A stretch of 64,000 nucleotides of DNA from contig CAVQVR010000006.1 in the NCBI GenBank assembly GCA_963717195.1, forward strand, positions 124,001 through 188,000. The letters are read 5' to 3'. The stretch is from JACDAE01 sp963717195. GTDB lineage: Bacteria > Chloroflexota > Ktedonobacteria > Ktedonobacterales > Ktedonobacteraceae. Position numbers and translations under genes: made by a program. The notes beneath the pieces are model-generated. The model saw only the letters and a list, made by a program, of their open reading frames with translations. It made no database searches and had not been told where the DNA came from. Positions 1-7,786 of the stretch are shown one piece after another (within the stretch, counting starts at the first letter, position 1; every line of letters begins with the position of its first letter).

Positions 1-1
1 C

Positions 2-1567
2 GCACGCTATCATCGCATGGCTGGCAATCATGTACTTATGGTTTCCGGAAGCGACGAGCACGGGACACCGATACTTGTAGATGCCGAGAAGCAGGGCATT
101 ACACCACGCGAATTTGTGGCACGTTACCACAAACAGATCTGCGATGTATGGGAACGCCTGGGTATATCGTGGGATCTTTATACCGAGACGGGAACAGCGA
201 ACCATTATCGCATCACCCAGGATTTCTTCCTCACCCTGTATGACAAAGGCTATATCTACAAAGATACGATGCTCTCAGCGTACAGTCCAGCGGATAGACG
301 CTTCTTGCCTGATCGCTACATTGAAGGAACCTGTCCCATCTGTGGTTATACGCAGGCACGTGGCGATCAGTGCGACAACTGTGGGCACACACTTGATCCA
401 GTTGACCTGATTAATCCACACAGCCGCCTGAGCCAGAGCAAGGACAACAGAATAGAGATGCGCGAGACTGAACATTTCTTCCTGGACCTGCCAAAGTTAC
501 AGGAGCCACTGATGAAGTGGTTATCCAAGGAGAAAGATCATTGGCGACAGAATACACTAACTTTCGCAATGAACTGGCTGAAAGAGGGTCTACACGCTCG
601 TGCGATCACGCGTGACCTGGACTGGGGCGTACCTATTCCACTGGAGGGCTACGAGGACAAGCGCATCTATGTCTGGTTTGATGCCGTGATCGGTTACTAT
701 TCAGCGTCAGTCGAGTGGGCCGAGAGGCAGGATACACCGGAAGCATGGAAGACCTGGTGGGTACCCGAGCAGGTCGATCCCCCGGTGAAATCTTACTACT
801 TTATCGGCAAAGATAACATCCCTTTCCACACGATTATCTGGCCTGCTATGCTGCTTGGCTACGGCAATCGGAACCTGCCCTATGATGTACCGGCCAACGA
901 GTTTATGACCATGAGCGGTGTCAAGGCGTCGAGCAGCCGGGGCAACGTTATCTGGACGAAAGATGTGCTGGATCTCTATGGAGCCGACACGCTGCGCTAC
1001 TACCTCTCAGCTACAGCACCTGAGGGACGCGATACCGACTTTACCTTTGATGAAATGATTCGGCGCAATAATGACGAGCTAGTGGCAACCTACGGAAATG
1101 CGGTACATCGCACATTGAGCTTCCTACAGAGCAAGTTCGGCGGTGTGGTTCCGGAGCCGCTGGCATTGCGCGAGGCGGATCGCGAAATCCTGGCGGAGGC
1201 AGAACGAGGCTTTGGACTGGTCGGCCATAATATCGCGCTCTGTCACTTCAAGGATGGGTTGAATGCAGCAATGGCTGTTGCTCATGCCGCCAACCGTTAC
1301 CTGGACGAACAGGCACCATGGAAGCAGATCAAAATTGACCGCGAAGCCGCTGGCACGACCATTTACGTCATGATCCAGGTCATCAGCAGCATGCGTCTGC
1401 TCTTCTGTCCCTATCTGCCTTTCTCTTCGCAGAAACTGCATGAGTTTCTTGGCTTCGAGGGGGATGTAAGCAAAGAGTTCTGGAGCCCGGAGACGGTGCC
1501 TGCGGGTATTACGCTGCCCCAGCCTGCTCCGCTGTTCCCGAAATTGGAAGAGCATGTGATGGTTTAA
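2..1567 (+). CDS. metG: Methionyl-tRNA synthetase, 5' end cut by the window edge
   Basis: Class I aminoacyl-tRNA synthetase that charges tRNA-Met in the cytoplasm. The frame is open from base 2, and residues before the first ATG (ARYHR, then MAGNH) match the family, so the true start and the HIGH motif lie upstream. Seen here are the SGSDEHGTP block, a zinc knuckle (CPICGYTQARGDQCDNCG), and the class I signature loop in the variant form KASSSRG instead of KMSKS, resembling the KFSSSR form of actinobacterial enzymes. The anticodon-binding helical domain follows, and the C-terminal tRNA-binding domain of long MetRS forms is absent. The gene ends just before a long palindrome (1571-1664). Identity is firm; paralogue status cannot be judged. 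Confidence 0.95.
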   Translation, partial: ARYHRMAGNHVLMVSGSDEHGTPILVDAEKQGITPREFVARYHKQICDVWERLGISWDLYTETGTANHYRITQDFFLTLYDKGYIYKDTMLSAYSPADRRFLPDRYIEGTCPICGYTQARGDQCDNCGHTLDPVDLINPHSRLSQSKDNRIEMRETEHFFLDLPKLQEPLMKWLSKEKDHWRQNTLTFAMNWLKEGLHARAITRDLDWGVPIPLEGYEDKRIYVWFDAVIGYYSASVEWAERQDTPEAWKTWWVPEQVDPPVKSYYFIGKDNIPFHTIIWPAMLLGYGNRNLPYDVPANEFMTMSGVKASSSRGNVIWTKDVLDLYGADTLRYYLSATAPEGRDTDFTFDEMIRRNNDELVATYGNAVHRTLSFLQSKFGGVVPEPLALREADREILAEAERGFGLVGHNIALCHFKDGLNAAMAVAHAANRYLDEQAPWKQIKIDREAAGTTIYVMIQVISSMRLLFCPYLPFSSQKLHEFLGFEGDVSKEFWSPETVPAGITLPQPAPLFPKLEEHVMV

Positions 1568-1570
1568 CAG

Positions 1571-1664
1571 TATGGGCCAGATTTAGCGCGCCAGGTGTGT
1601 CACCAGAGGCTGATCTGTCATAGGCGATAGGACGACACACCTGGCGCGCTAAATCTGGCCCATA
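1571..1664. repeat. Long palindromic repeat between metG and purO
   Basis: Two perfect 30-bp arms (1571-1600 and 1635-1664) flank a 34-nt loop. It sits between the convergent 3' ends of metG and purO and would fold into a strong hairpin on either transcript, so it could act as a bidirectional terminator. The arm contains GGGCCAGATTTAGCGCGCC, related to the palindromes at 14411 and 16708. There is no clear U-tract. Confidence 0.85.
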
Positions 1665-1672
1665 CCGAACAA

Positions 1673-2407
1673 TCAAGCCCCGAAACGATTCAGAACCTTC
1701 AGACTGCTTGCTCCACCTTGCAGAGGGATTTGTTTGACGGCGATAGCAATGCGGTTTTCCGAATTGAGTGCCTCCCAGTAGGCATGCAACACTTCATCAC
1801 TATTGCCATTGCAGGGGAGCAATAGAGGGTCACCTTGAAAACTGGGAAGCGGCGTTCCATCGCCACTGTAGGTAGTGAGACCAACGCCAAATCCGGCAAG
1901 CGATAATGCTGGACGATAGGTAAAGCGATCTGTAAGCTGAGGATCAGCAGGATTGGCTTTTAGAATACTAAGAGCGATAGTGGGCGATTGGTTTCTGAAA
2001 TCAAGCATGCCACTGATGCGGGGCGTATAGTGAGGTGCATCAGGTTCATGCTCACGGGTTGCCAGTGCAGAGTCAAACGAACCACCAGATTGAAGCTCTT
2101 GATAGATGGTGCGCGTTTGATCTCCATTGCTAACGAGGTAGACGCCTGGGAGTTCAAGCATGGCATCATAGATAATGAGGCTCGGATCAGCAAGCTGGCT
2201 GGCGTCAATAGATTCTGTACGCAATATGCTATCAGCAGCAACAAAGCGGCGATTGCGGCTTTGCGTGCTGCGTCCCATGATCCAGTAAATCATGAGCCAT
2301 GCATCTGAACTGGAAGAACGTCCAATAACCAGACCACGGCCAGGGTAGGGATTATGCCGCAAGTGAGCATTGAAGTTGGCTGTCGCAATAGTGGTAGCAT
2401 CTAGCAT
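1673..2407 (-). CDS. purO: Archaeal-type IMP cyclohydrolase
   Basis: Probably closes the purine ring, converting FAICAR to IMP, the last step of de novo purine synthesis. The N-terminal block NPYPGRGLVIGRS followed by YWIMGRSTQSRNR is the recognisable signature of the PurO-type IMP cyclohydrolase family (Pfam IMP_cyclohyd), which is unrelated to the bacterial PurH cyclohydrolase domain. The start is the ATG at 2407 (244 residues), because AAGGAGAG lies just upstream of it; a longer frame to 2437 has no such site. It follows the GNAT gene at 2444 on the same strand with a 36-nt gap and is probably co-transcribed. Family assignment is from memory of the motif; activity is inferred. Confidence 0.75.
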   Translation of the reverse strand: MLDATTIATANFNAHLRHNPYPGRGLVIGRSSSSDAWLMIYWIMGRSTQSRNRRFVAADSILRTESIDASQLADPSLIIYDAMLELPGVYLVSNGDQTRTIYQELQSGGSFDSALATREHEPDAPHYTPRISGMLDFRNQSPTIALSILKANPADPQLTDRFTYRPALSLAGFGVGLTTYSGDGTPLPSFQGDPLLLPCNGNSDEVLHAYWEALNSENRIAIAVKQIPLQGGASSLKVLNRFGA

Positions 2408-2443
2408 AATACGATTTCTCTCCTTCGACATAAGCAAGCAATA

Positions 2444-3070
2444 TTATTCAGAGGCATCAAGCGAGAGGCGTTTGCCCATGAAAAGCGCGACTTCGTGCCC
2501 CTGGGGACCAGGGGGATAGAAGTGCTGGTTGATGCTCCAGATTTCCAGGCCATTGCGCAGATAGAACTGAATGGCGGGATAGTTGGTGTTCTGCGTTTCG
2601 AGAACAATGGCCCAGCAGTCCCGTTTGCGTGCCCAATCGGCGGCACAGCTTAACAAGAGCGAGCCAACACCGTAGCGGCGGGACTGGCGGGCAACTATGA
2701 GATCCTGGATGCGCACAACTGAGCGCCAATCTTCGACGTTCAAAAAAATACCGCCTGCAATTACGCCATCGACAAGGGCAACATAGCCACCTTCGACGGT
2801 ATGCAATTTGGCTTCGACATCGGCCAGTGTGTTCTCATATTCGCGGAAGTTTTTATAGAGCGGAGGATCAGCAGGGGTTGCGACCAGTTCAAGGGCAAAT
2901 GCCACCTGATCGCCTGAAATTGTGTCCGAATTCTCGCCTATAAGATGGTCATGTACACGTAGAGTGTAGATGAGATCGGTCTCAAAGTTGTAATCAAGTT
3001 CGTACAGGGCTGGAGCATCGTTGACATGTACAGCACGCACTTCAATGTGAGGAGTAGTTCCTTTGTCCAT
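2444..3070 (-). CDS. GNAT-family N-acetyltransferase
   Basis: A 208-residue acetyltransferase that would transfer acetyl from acetyl-CoA to an amine. The GNAT core is clear: beta4 VVRIQDLIV, then the acetyl-CoA loop RRYGVGSLLL, then VLETQNTNYPAIQFYLRNG. The WARKR..LETQ..N..A..FY pattern resembles streptothricin acetyltransferases (Sat), but that substrate is only a suggestion. The protein has an extended N-terminus of about 95 residues before the core. Its upstream region is occupied by the right end of the IscB element, so its native promoter may have been displaced. It is followed by purO. Confidence 0.8.
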   Translation of the reverse strand: MDKGTTPHIEVRAVHVNDAPALYELDYNFETDLIYTLRVHDHLIGENSDTISGDQVAFALELVATPADPPLYKNFREYENTLADVEAKLHTVEGGYVALVDGVIAGGIFLNVEDWRSVVRIQDLIVARQSRRYGVGSLLLSCAADWARKRDCWAIVLETQNTNYPAIQFYLRNGLEIWSINQHFYPPGPQGHEVALFMGKRLSLDASE

Positions 3071-3135
3071 GATAACGGCGGCGTGGGCACTCCCTCCTTC
3101 AGGTGGGAGAGGAAGCGCCGCTCTCCTTTCTGATG

Positions 3136-4389
3136 CTATCTGCAGATAGGCAATCGTGTAATCATCTGGCCTTGTGTGGGACGCGCTACTCGTACCAATT
3201 TGCGTGGCGTGACCTCCAAGCGTTTTTTTTCACTGCTGAGGTCTTTGATGAGGAACGCTCCCTTCTCCCGCCGCCCCGCGATGTAGCCCGCCTGTCGATT
3301 GACCTTGACTATTTCGTAGAGCTTGAACCCTCGCACTTTGCGCGGAGCCCAACACGTGTGTTCACTGTGCAGACCATTGAAACGCTGATACTGACCCCGC
3401 GCCAGACAACGGATCTGATAGAGCATCTCTAAAGGCTTGACCACCTCGCCAATCTCACAGGTAATGGCCACGGCGTCGTTGGTGTGCGACTTGGGAAGGT
3501 CAAGCACTTGAATGCGCTTGTATTTGGTCTCGTATCCATACGTCACCGTGACCGTGGCTTTCCCAAAGAGGTTCCTGAGGTGCTCGACCACCCTGGTTTT
3601 CATCGAAGACACATGGGCAGCGTTTTTCAGAGGCTTGCTGGCTTGAGCTTGAATCTTGGGATACCCAAACTCTTCTGCCGTTTGCTGACCTTTGCGTTGA
3701 TTGCAGGCATGGCAAGCCAACGTGAGGTTACTTGCCCGGTTACTTCCTCCTTTTGAGCGCGGAATGATGTGCTCAATTTCCAAAGGCACATCTTTCACGG
3801 TGCAATACGCACAGTGTCTTCCCCACTTTTCCAACACGTATTCACGCATCAGATACCCTTGCAGTTCCCCTTGCTGATAGTGCAAGCCAGCGATATCCGG
3901 ATGTTGCATCTTTTGGGTATCGAAACTTCCCACTTCGACGTTCACCTGGCACACCGGCAAGATCGAGGCCACAAAGCGTACGGCTTTGACGGTCGCCTCT
4001 GCCTTTGAGCGTAGGGAGGGTGGCAACCACCCTACCGGACGACGGCGATTGTCAAAGCGTGCAGGACGATAGCGGGTCTTGCGTCCGCGCCGATTCCGGC
4101 GATAGCAGCGTCGTCGCGTCATCTTGTCGGTAATATCGTCACGCAGATGCATCTCAGCCTGAAAGACGACTTCGCCGTTGGTGGTTGCCGCGACCCCAAC
4201 GTCTTTTGAGCCAGTATCAACTCCCACGGTAACGGGTTGTCTATAGTCAGCCGTCTCAAAGCGCAGTTGTATCGTGAATGGCTCCTGGCGCACGACACGG
4301 GCGCGTTTTGCCTTGAGCCACACGCGTGCCCGCCTGGGCGTGGTTGGCATCAAGGGCTTTCCTTCTTTTGAGAGAACAAAGACCTTCAT
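3136..4389 (-). CDS. iscB: IscB, RNA-guided HNH/RuvC nuclease
   Basis: A 417-residue IscB, the ancestor-like relative of Cas9, expected to cut DNA under guidance of an omega RNA. Domains in order: PLMP domain with a literal KPLMP at 11-15; RuvC-I with Asp58 (VGVDTGSK); Arg-rich bridge helix about 90-118; RuvC-II with Glu152 (VEVGSFD); HNH domain 193-234 with zinc cysteines 193, 196, 226, 229 and catalytic His207 (IEHIIPRSKGG) and Asn221; RuvC-III with His302 and Asp305 (SHTNDAVAI); C-terminal target-interaction domain to 417. All catalytic residues are present, so it looks intact. The start ATG at 4389 follows AAGGAG. Upstream sequence fits an omega RNA. Confidence 0.93.
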   Translation of the reverse strand: MKVFVLSKEGKPLMPTTPRRARVWLKAKRARVVRQEPFTIQLRFETADYRQPVTVGVDTGSKDVGVAATTNGEVVFQAEMHLRDDITDKMTRRRCYRRNRRGRKTRYRPARFDNRRRPVGWLPPSLRSKAEATVKAVRFVASILPVCQVNVEVGSFDTQKMQHPDIAGLHYQQGELQGYLMREYVLEKWGRHCAYCTVKDVPLEIEHIIPRSKGGSNRASNLTLACHACNQRKGQQTAEEFGYPKIQAQASKPLKNAAHVSSMKTRVVEHLRNLFGKATVTVTYGYETKYKRIQVLDLPKSHTNDAVAITCEIGEVVKPLEMLYQIRCLARGQYQRFNGLHSEHTCWAPRKVRGFKLYEIVKVNRQAGYIAGRREKGAFLIKDLSSEKKRLEVTPRKLVRVARPTQGQMITRLPICR

Positions 4390-4741
4390 CAGGTAAGGCT
4401 CCTTTCAGAGTAAAAACGATCCCCTCGACACTGATAGCACCCGGTACTCCTTCTTCCAAGCACCAACGAAGCTATCGCTTCTAACTCCGTTCAGGTGCTC
4501 GGAAAGGAAGACTTTCCTCTGATCACTGTTCCTGACCGCAGTCCGTTAAACCAGAGGTTGAAGAGCCAGGAACTGGGGCAGCATTCCTGGGTCCGAACGG
4601 AAACGCTCAGTGCTATCGCTCACCTCTTCACCACCAGCCACGACGCTCGCTTTCTCGGCGTAACTGGCTCCAAGGTGTAGTCTGGTCAATCCGGCTTGCA
4701 AGGGGCGAACCCCTTACAAGCCTCCGCTTAAAAAGCGGAGG
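4390..4741 (-). ncRNA. Omega RNA (HEARO-type) of the IscB element
   Basis: About 330-350 nt without a credible gene directly upstream of iscB, the position where HEARO/omega RNAs lie. On the minus strand it begins with a GGAGG-closed hairpin (4721-4741), then a hairpin opening GGCTTG and closing CAAGCC (4693-4722), then several more pairable segments, and ends at the iscB ribosome-binding site. Known IscB omega RNAs carry the guide at the 5' end followed by a first scaffold stem of this kind, so the guide would lie near 4720-4745. The position and general design support the call; the exact 5' end and guide are not resolved. Confidence 0.7.
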
Positions 4742-4786
4742 TCATTGACTGTCAAAGCCCTTTTCTTTAATTGTGTCTTGCGATCT

Positions 4787-5785
4787 TTACGAGAACTGGT
4801 AGCCAGCAGTTTGCGCACCAAGGCAGGCAGCACCGACGACACCGGAGTAATCGCCGAGCTTTGCACGCAGAATCGGCGTTTTTGCAGGTGCGGCGAGGGC
4901 GGTGGTGCGTGCACGATGGACAGCAGTTTCAAAGAGGAGATCGACCGCCTCGATGACGCCACCGCCCAGGATAATGCAATCGGGATTGTAGAAGTTCAGG
5001 ATGGAACCGAGGGCACGACCCAGGTAGTCGCCAGCTTCCGCGATAATCTCGATGGTCAATTCATCTTTTTGTTGAATAGCGTTAGCAAGGATGCCCGAAC
5101 GGATGACGGTTTCGCCCTGTCGAAGTTGGCGAGCGGCATCATCAGCCAGGATGGAGGGGCGTCCGTGGTGAATTTCGGCCATGATTGCCTTTGTAATAGC
5201 GGTGCGGGAGGCATAGGCTTCCAGACAACCGCGCCCGCCGCAGCCACAGATACGACCATTGGCCTCAATGATCGTGTGTCCGACCTCGCCCGCCGTTCCT
5301 GTAAGACCCGTATAAAGATGGCCATTCTGGACGATACCGGAGCCAATGCCGGTGCCAATAAAGATACAGACAAAGTTGTTGTAGCCATGACCCGAACCGA
5401 AGATGTTTTCGCCCTGCGCGGCCACTTCAACATCGTTACCAACATAGACGGGCTTACCAAATTGATTTCCCAGGATGCTACCTAATGCCATATCATGAAC
5501 GCCCAGGTTGGGAGCATCGACCACTACGCCGGCCTTACGGTCAATCTGGCCCGCTGCACCGACGCCGATAGCGACAATAGGATCGTCCGGCGAGAGGTTC
5601 GAAGCGGTTATTGCGGCAGTCACCAATTCGATTGTACGCTGGGAGACAAAGTCTTGTCCACGCTCAGCGCGTGTGCGCTTGCGTGCCGAACCAACGACTT
5701 CTCCAGTTGTTATATCGACGACAGCGGCGAGGGTCTTTGTTCCACCCAGGTCGATACCCAGGGCATAAGCTTTCTGTTTGGACAT
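4787..5785 (-). CDS. ROK-family sugar kinase (glucokinase-like)
   Basis: A 332-residue ROK protein, likely phosphorylating glucose or a related hexose with ATP. The N-terminal phosphate loop is GIDLGGTKT, the second phosphate motif is FIGTGIGSG, and the ROK signature with its structural zinc cysteines is present as CGCGGRGCLEAYAS after GEVGH. There is no N-terminal winged helix, so it is an enzyme and not a ROK repressor. It starts 7 nt after the tsaD stop and is probably part of that transcript. The IscB element lies directly downstream. Substrate is inferred from overall resemblance to bacterial glucokinases. Confidence 0.88.
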   Translation of the reverse strand: MSKQKAYALGIDLGGTKTLAAVVDITTGEVVGSARKRTRAERGQDFVSQRTIELVTAAITASNLSPDDPIVAIGVGAAGQIDRKAGVVVDAPNLGVHDMALGSILGNQFGKPVYVGNDVEVAAQGENIFGSGHGYNNFVCIFIGTGIGSGIVQNGHLYTGLTGTAGEVGHTIIEANGRICGCGGRGCLEAYASRTAITKAIMAEIHHGRPSILADDAARQLRQGETVIRSGILANAIQQKDELTIEIIAEAGDYLGRALGSILNFYNPDCIILGGGVIEAVDLLFETAVHRARTTALAAPAKTPILRAKLGDYSGVVGAACLGAQTAGYQFS

Positions 5786-5792
5786 GTGTTTC

Positions 5793-6961
5793 TCATTTCT
5801 TGAAAGGCAGGCTCAAACCAGGATTGACATCCAGATCAAAACCATGCTGCTCACCTCGAAATAAATGGAAGAAAGCGGCGCTGGCAATCATAGCAGCGTT
5901 ATCAGTACAGAACTCAATAGGGGGATAACTGAGACGTATTCTAAGGGGGAGCAATTCCTGCTCCAGACGAGCACGTAGGCTGGCATTAGCCGCCACGCCA
6001 CCAGCCAGCACTACCTGCTTGACATGATATTCTTGAGCCGCCAGGCGTGTTTTTACAGCCAGAACATCAACGATTGCTTCCTGAAAGCTAGAAGCAAGGA
6101 GAGCAACGTTCGCCGGTCCCTTTTGGGCAGCCTGGGCACCCATACGCGTGTACTGACTGACCTGGCGTCCTTCTCCTGTAGCACGTGCGTCATCAGTCGC
6201 TCCCTCGGCAAGGTGGAGCATGGCGGTTTTGAGGCCGCTAAAACTGAAATCGTAGGTACTGCGGAGCCAGGCGCGAGGCAGGCGATATGCAGCCCGGGCC
6301 AGGTTCAGCGGTTTTTTTTGCTGCTGCAATTCCTCTTCGACCTGTTGGGCTGCATTCTGGATAGCAGGGCCACCAGGATAGCCCAGGCCGAGAATGCGGG
6401 CAACCTTATCGAAGGCTTCGCCAGCGGCATCATCACGTGTACGACCGAGTAACTCGTACTGACCGTGATTGCGCACAAGTACCAGTTCGCTATGAGCACC
6501 GGAGATCACCAGGCAAATTAAAGGGAAAATAGGATCGCCTTTACGATAGCTCCAGTCGCCATCCGTCTCGCTCTGCACGGTGGGGGCATCGCCGTTATGT
6601 AGCCAGTTCGCGTAGATATGGGCCTCAAGATGGTTCACACCCAAAAAGGAAGATTGCGGGCAAGAGCCAGTGTCTTGCCCACGGTCAGGCCAACGAGAAG
6701 AGAACCGGCCAGGCCAGGGCCATAGGTTGCCGCAACCGCGTCGATAGCGCCCCAGGAGCAAGAGGCCTGTTCCATAGCCGTCTCAATCACGGGAATAATC
6801 GCAGCGAGTTGCTGGCGGGAGGCCACTTCTGGCACAACACCGCCATAGCGGTTATGAATTTCGATCTGCGAGGCTACAACATTGGAGAGCAGGTAGCGCC
6901 CGTCTCTCACCAGAGCAGCCCCGGTCTCGTCGCAAGAACTTTCGATACCAAGTACAAGCAT
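5793..6961 (-). CDS. tsaD: TsaD, tRNA t6A threonylcarbamoyltransferase, with an apparent frameshift
   Basis: Transfers the threonylcarbamoyl group to A37 of ANN-decoding tRNAs, with TsaB and TsaE. The N-terminal part reads MLVLGIESSCDETGAAL, and the next segment ends ...LAGSLLVGLTVGKTLALARNLP, then the frame runs into a stop. Homology continues in another frame as LGVNHLEAHIYANWL, including the metal-binding HLEAH motif, then FSFSGLKTA and ...CTDNAAMIA to the end. The shift lies at an A5 run (plus strand 6643-6647); one extra base restores a single gene. The combined length of 1169 nt is one short of a multiple of three. As tsaD is normally essential, a sequencing or assembly error is more likely than loss. 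Start chosen at 6961 by homology. Confidence 0.9.
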
Positions 6962-6983
6962 AATATAGATTCCTAAAGCGGCA

Positions 6984-7622
6984 TTATTGGGCATCCAGTT
7001 TTGTCATAAGTGCAGATTTCAATTCCTGGAATTTCTGCTTATATGCAAGGGAATTGATCTCATCGGTCCACATAATCAACGCATCTTCCTGATTATCGCT
7101 ATAGTAGCGACGACGCACTCCAGCCTGGCGAAAGCCATATTTGCGATAGAGGTTCTGGGCTACGAAGTTCGAGACACGCACTTCGAGGGTTACCCAGCGA
7201 GCGCCGATGCTATAGGCGGTATCGATCAGACTGACGAGCAAAAATTCCCCCAGGCCATGCTGGCGAAAATCGGGATGCATTGCGATAGTTGTAATGTGGG
7301 CTTCATCCACCATCAGCCATAGGCCAGCAAAGCCAATAATTGACGCAAGTTCAGGCGAGGAAGCGGTCACAGTGGGACGATTGGGCAGAAGCGAAAGAGG
7401 AAAGAGGCGGCTTTTACGCGGCCTTTCCGACTCCTGCGGCTGTACGACTGTACGCTCTTCTACAATTTGCTTATCGCGTAACACGACATAATGCGCCCAG
7501 CGATTATCCTGTAACTCCTTGCGATAGGCGCTTGGAGGCCAGGTCGAAGGGTAGGCCAGGCGCTCGATCTCAATGACGCGAGGCACGTCTGGCATCGTCA
7601 TTCGTTCAATGACGTAACGCAC
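6984..7622 (-). CDS. rimI: RimI-like N-alpha-acetyltransferase
   Basis: GNAT enzyme that acetylates the N-terminus of ribosomal protein S18 (RimI) or acts as a broader N-terminal acetyltransferase. The core is visible: MVDEAHITTIAMHPDFRQHGLGEFLL (beta4 and acetyl-CoA loop), then LEVRVSNFVAQNLYRKYGF and RRRYYSDNQEDALIM, which are RimI hallmarks. At 212 residues it is longer than the usual ~150 because of an insertion of about 40 residues (VVQPQESERPRKSR...) between beta2 and beta4. It starts with GTG at 7622 after a purine-rich AAAGGAAAG. It sits between tsaB and tsaD, the common tsaE-tsaB-rimI-tsaD order. Confidence 0.88.
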   Translation of the reverse strand: MRYVIERMTMPDVPRVIEIERLAYPSTWPPSAYRKELQDNRWAHYVVLRDKQIVEERTVVQPQESERPRKSRLFPLSLLPNRPTVTASSPELASIIGFAGLWLMVDEAHITTIAMHPDFRQHGLGEFLLVSLIDTAYSIGARWVTLEVRVSNFVAQNLYRKYGFRQAGVRRRYYSDNQEDALIMWTDEINSLAYKQKFQELKSALMTKLDAQ

Positions 7623-7640
7623 CTTCTTTCCTTTCTGTCT

Positions 7641-7786
7641 GACTAGTTGATACCACCAGGCAACACTTCTTTCTCTCTTGACTAGTTGATACCACCAGGC
7701 AACACTTCTTTCTCTCTTGACTAGTTGACATCACTGGGCAGTGCTCCTTTCCCTCTGGGCGGGTTGATACCACCAAGCAGCACTCG
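7641..7786. repeat. 39-bp tandem repeat at the tsaB-rimI junction
   Basis: Two perfect 39-bp copies (7641-7679 and 7680-7718) and two diverged copies (7719-7757, and a partial one at 7758-7786) each start GACTAGTTGATACCACC or a variant. The array covers the tsaB C-terminal codons and the spacer up to the rimI start. On the minus strand each copy carries a purine-rich GAGAGAAAG resembling a ribosome-binding site. Copies are directly adjacent with no spacers, so this is not a CRISPR. Confidence 0.88.

Larger units (their letters stand above)
3077..4741 (-). mobile_element. IscB-type OMEGA element (IS200/IS605 superfamily), no TnpA
   Basis: A compact element inserted between the ROK kinase gene and the GNAT gene, in the same orientation. 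It contains, in transcription order, a structured left end (hairpins at 4721-4741 and 4693-4722), about 330 nt of noncoding RNA-like sequence, iscB, and a right-end hairpin at about 3077-3121 with an inner CTCCC/GGGAG stem and an outer GCGGCG-like stem. Subterminal hairpins instead of terminal inverted repeats are typical of IS200/IS605 elements. No tnpA transposase is present, as in most iscB loci, so mobility would need TnpA in trans. Exact ends are uncertain by 10-20 nt. Confidence 0.75.

Noticed and set aside
4495..4680. 61-codon plus-strand frame upstream of iscB
   Set aside because: It lies within the omega-RNA region on the opposite strand and has no ribosome-binding site or family.
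4745..5485. Plus-strand open frame of 246 codons antisense to the ROK kinase gene
   Set aside because: It is the mirror of a GC-rich conserved gene; its translation shows no family pattern, while the minus-strand product has every ROK motif.
7641..7786. Possible CRISPR-like repeats
   Set aside because: The 39-bp units are directly adjacent with no spacers, overlap a coding region, and degrade toward one end; no cas genes are present.
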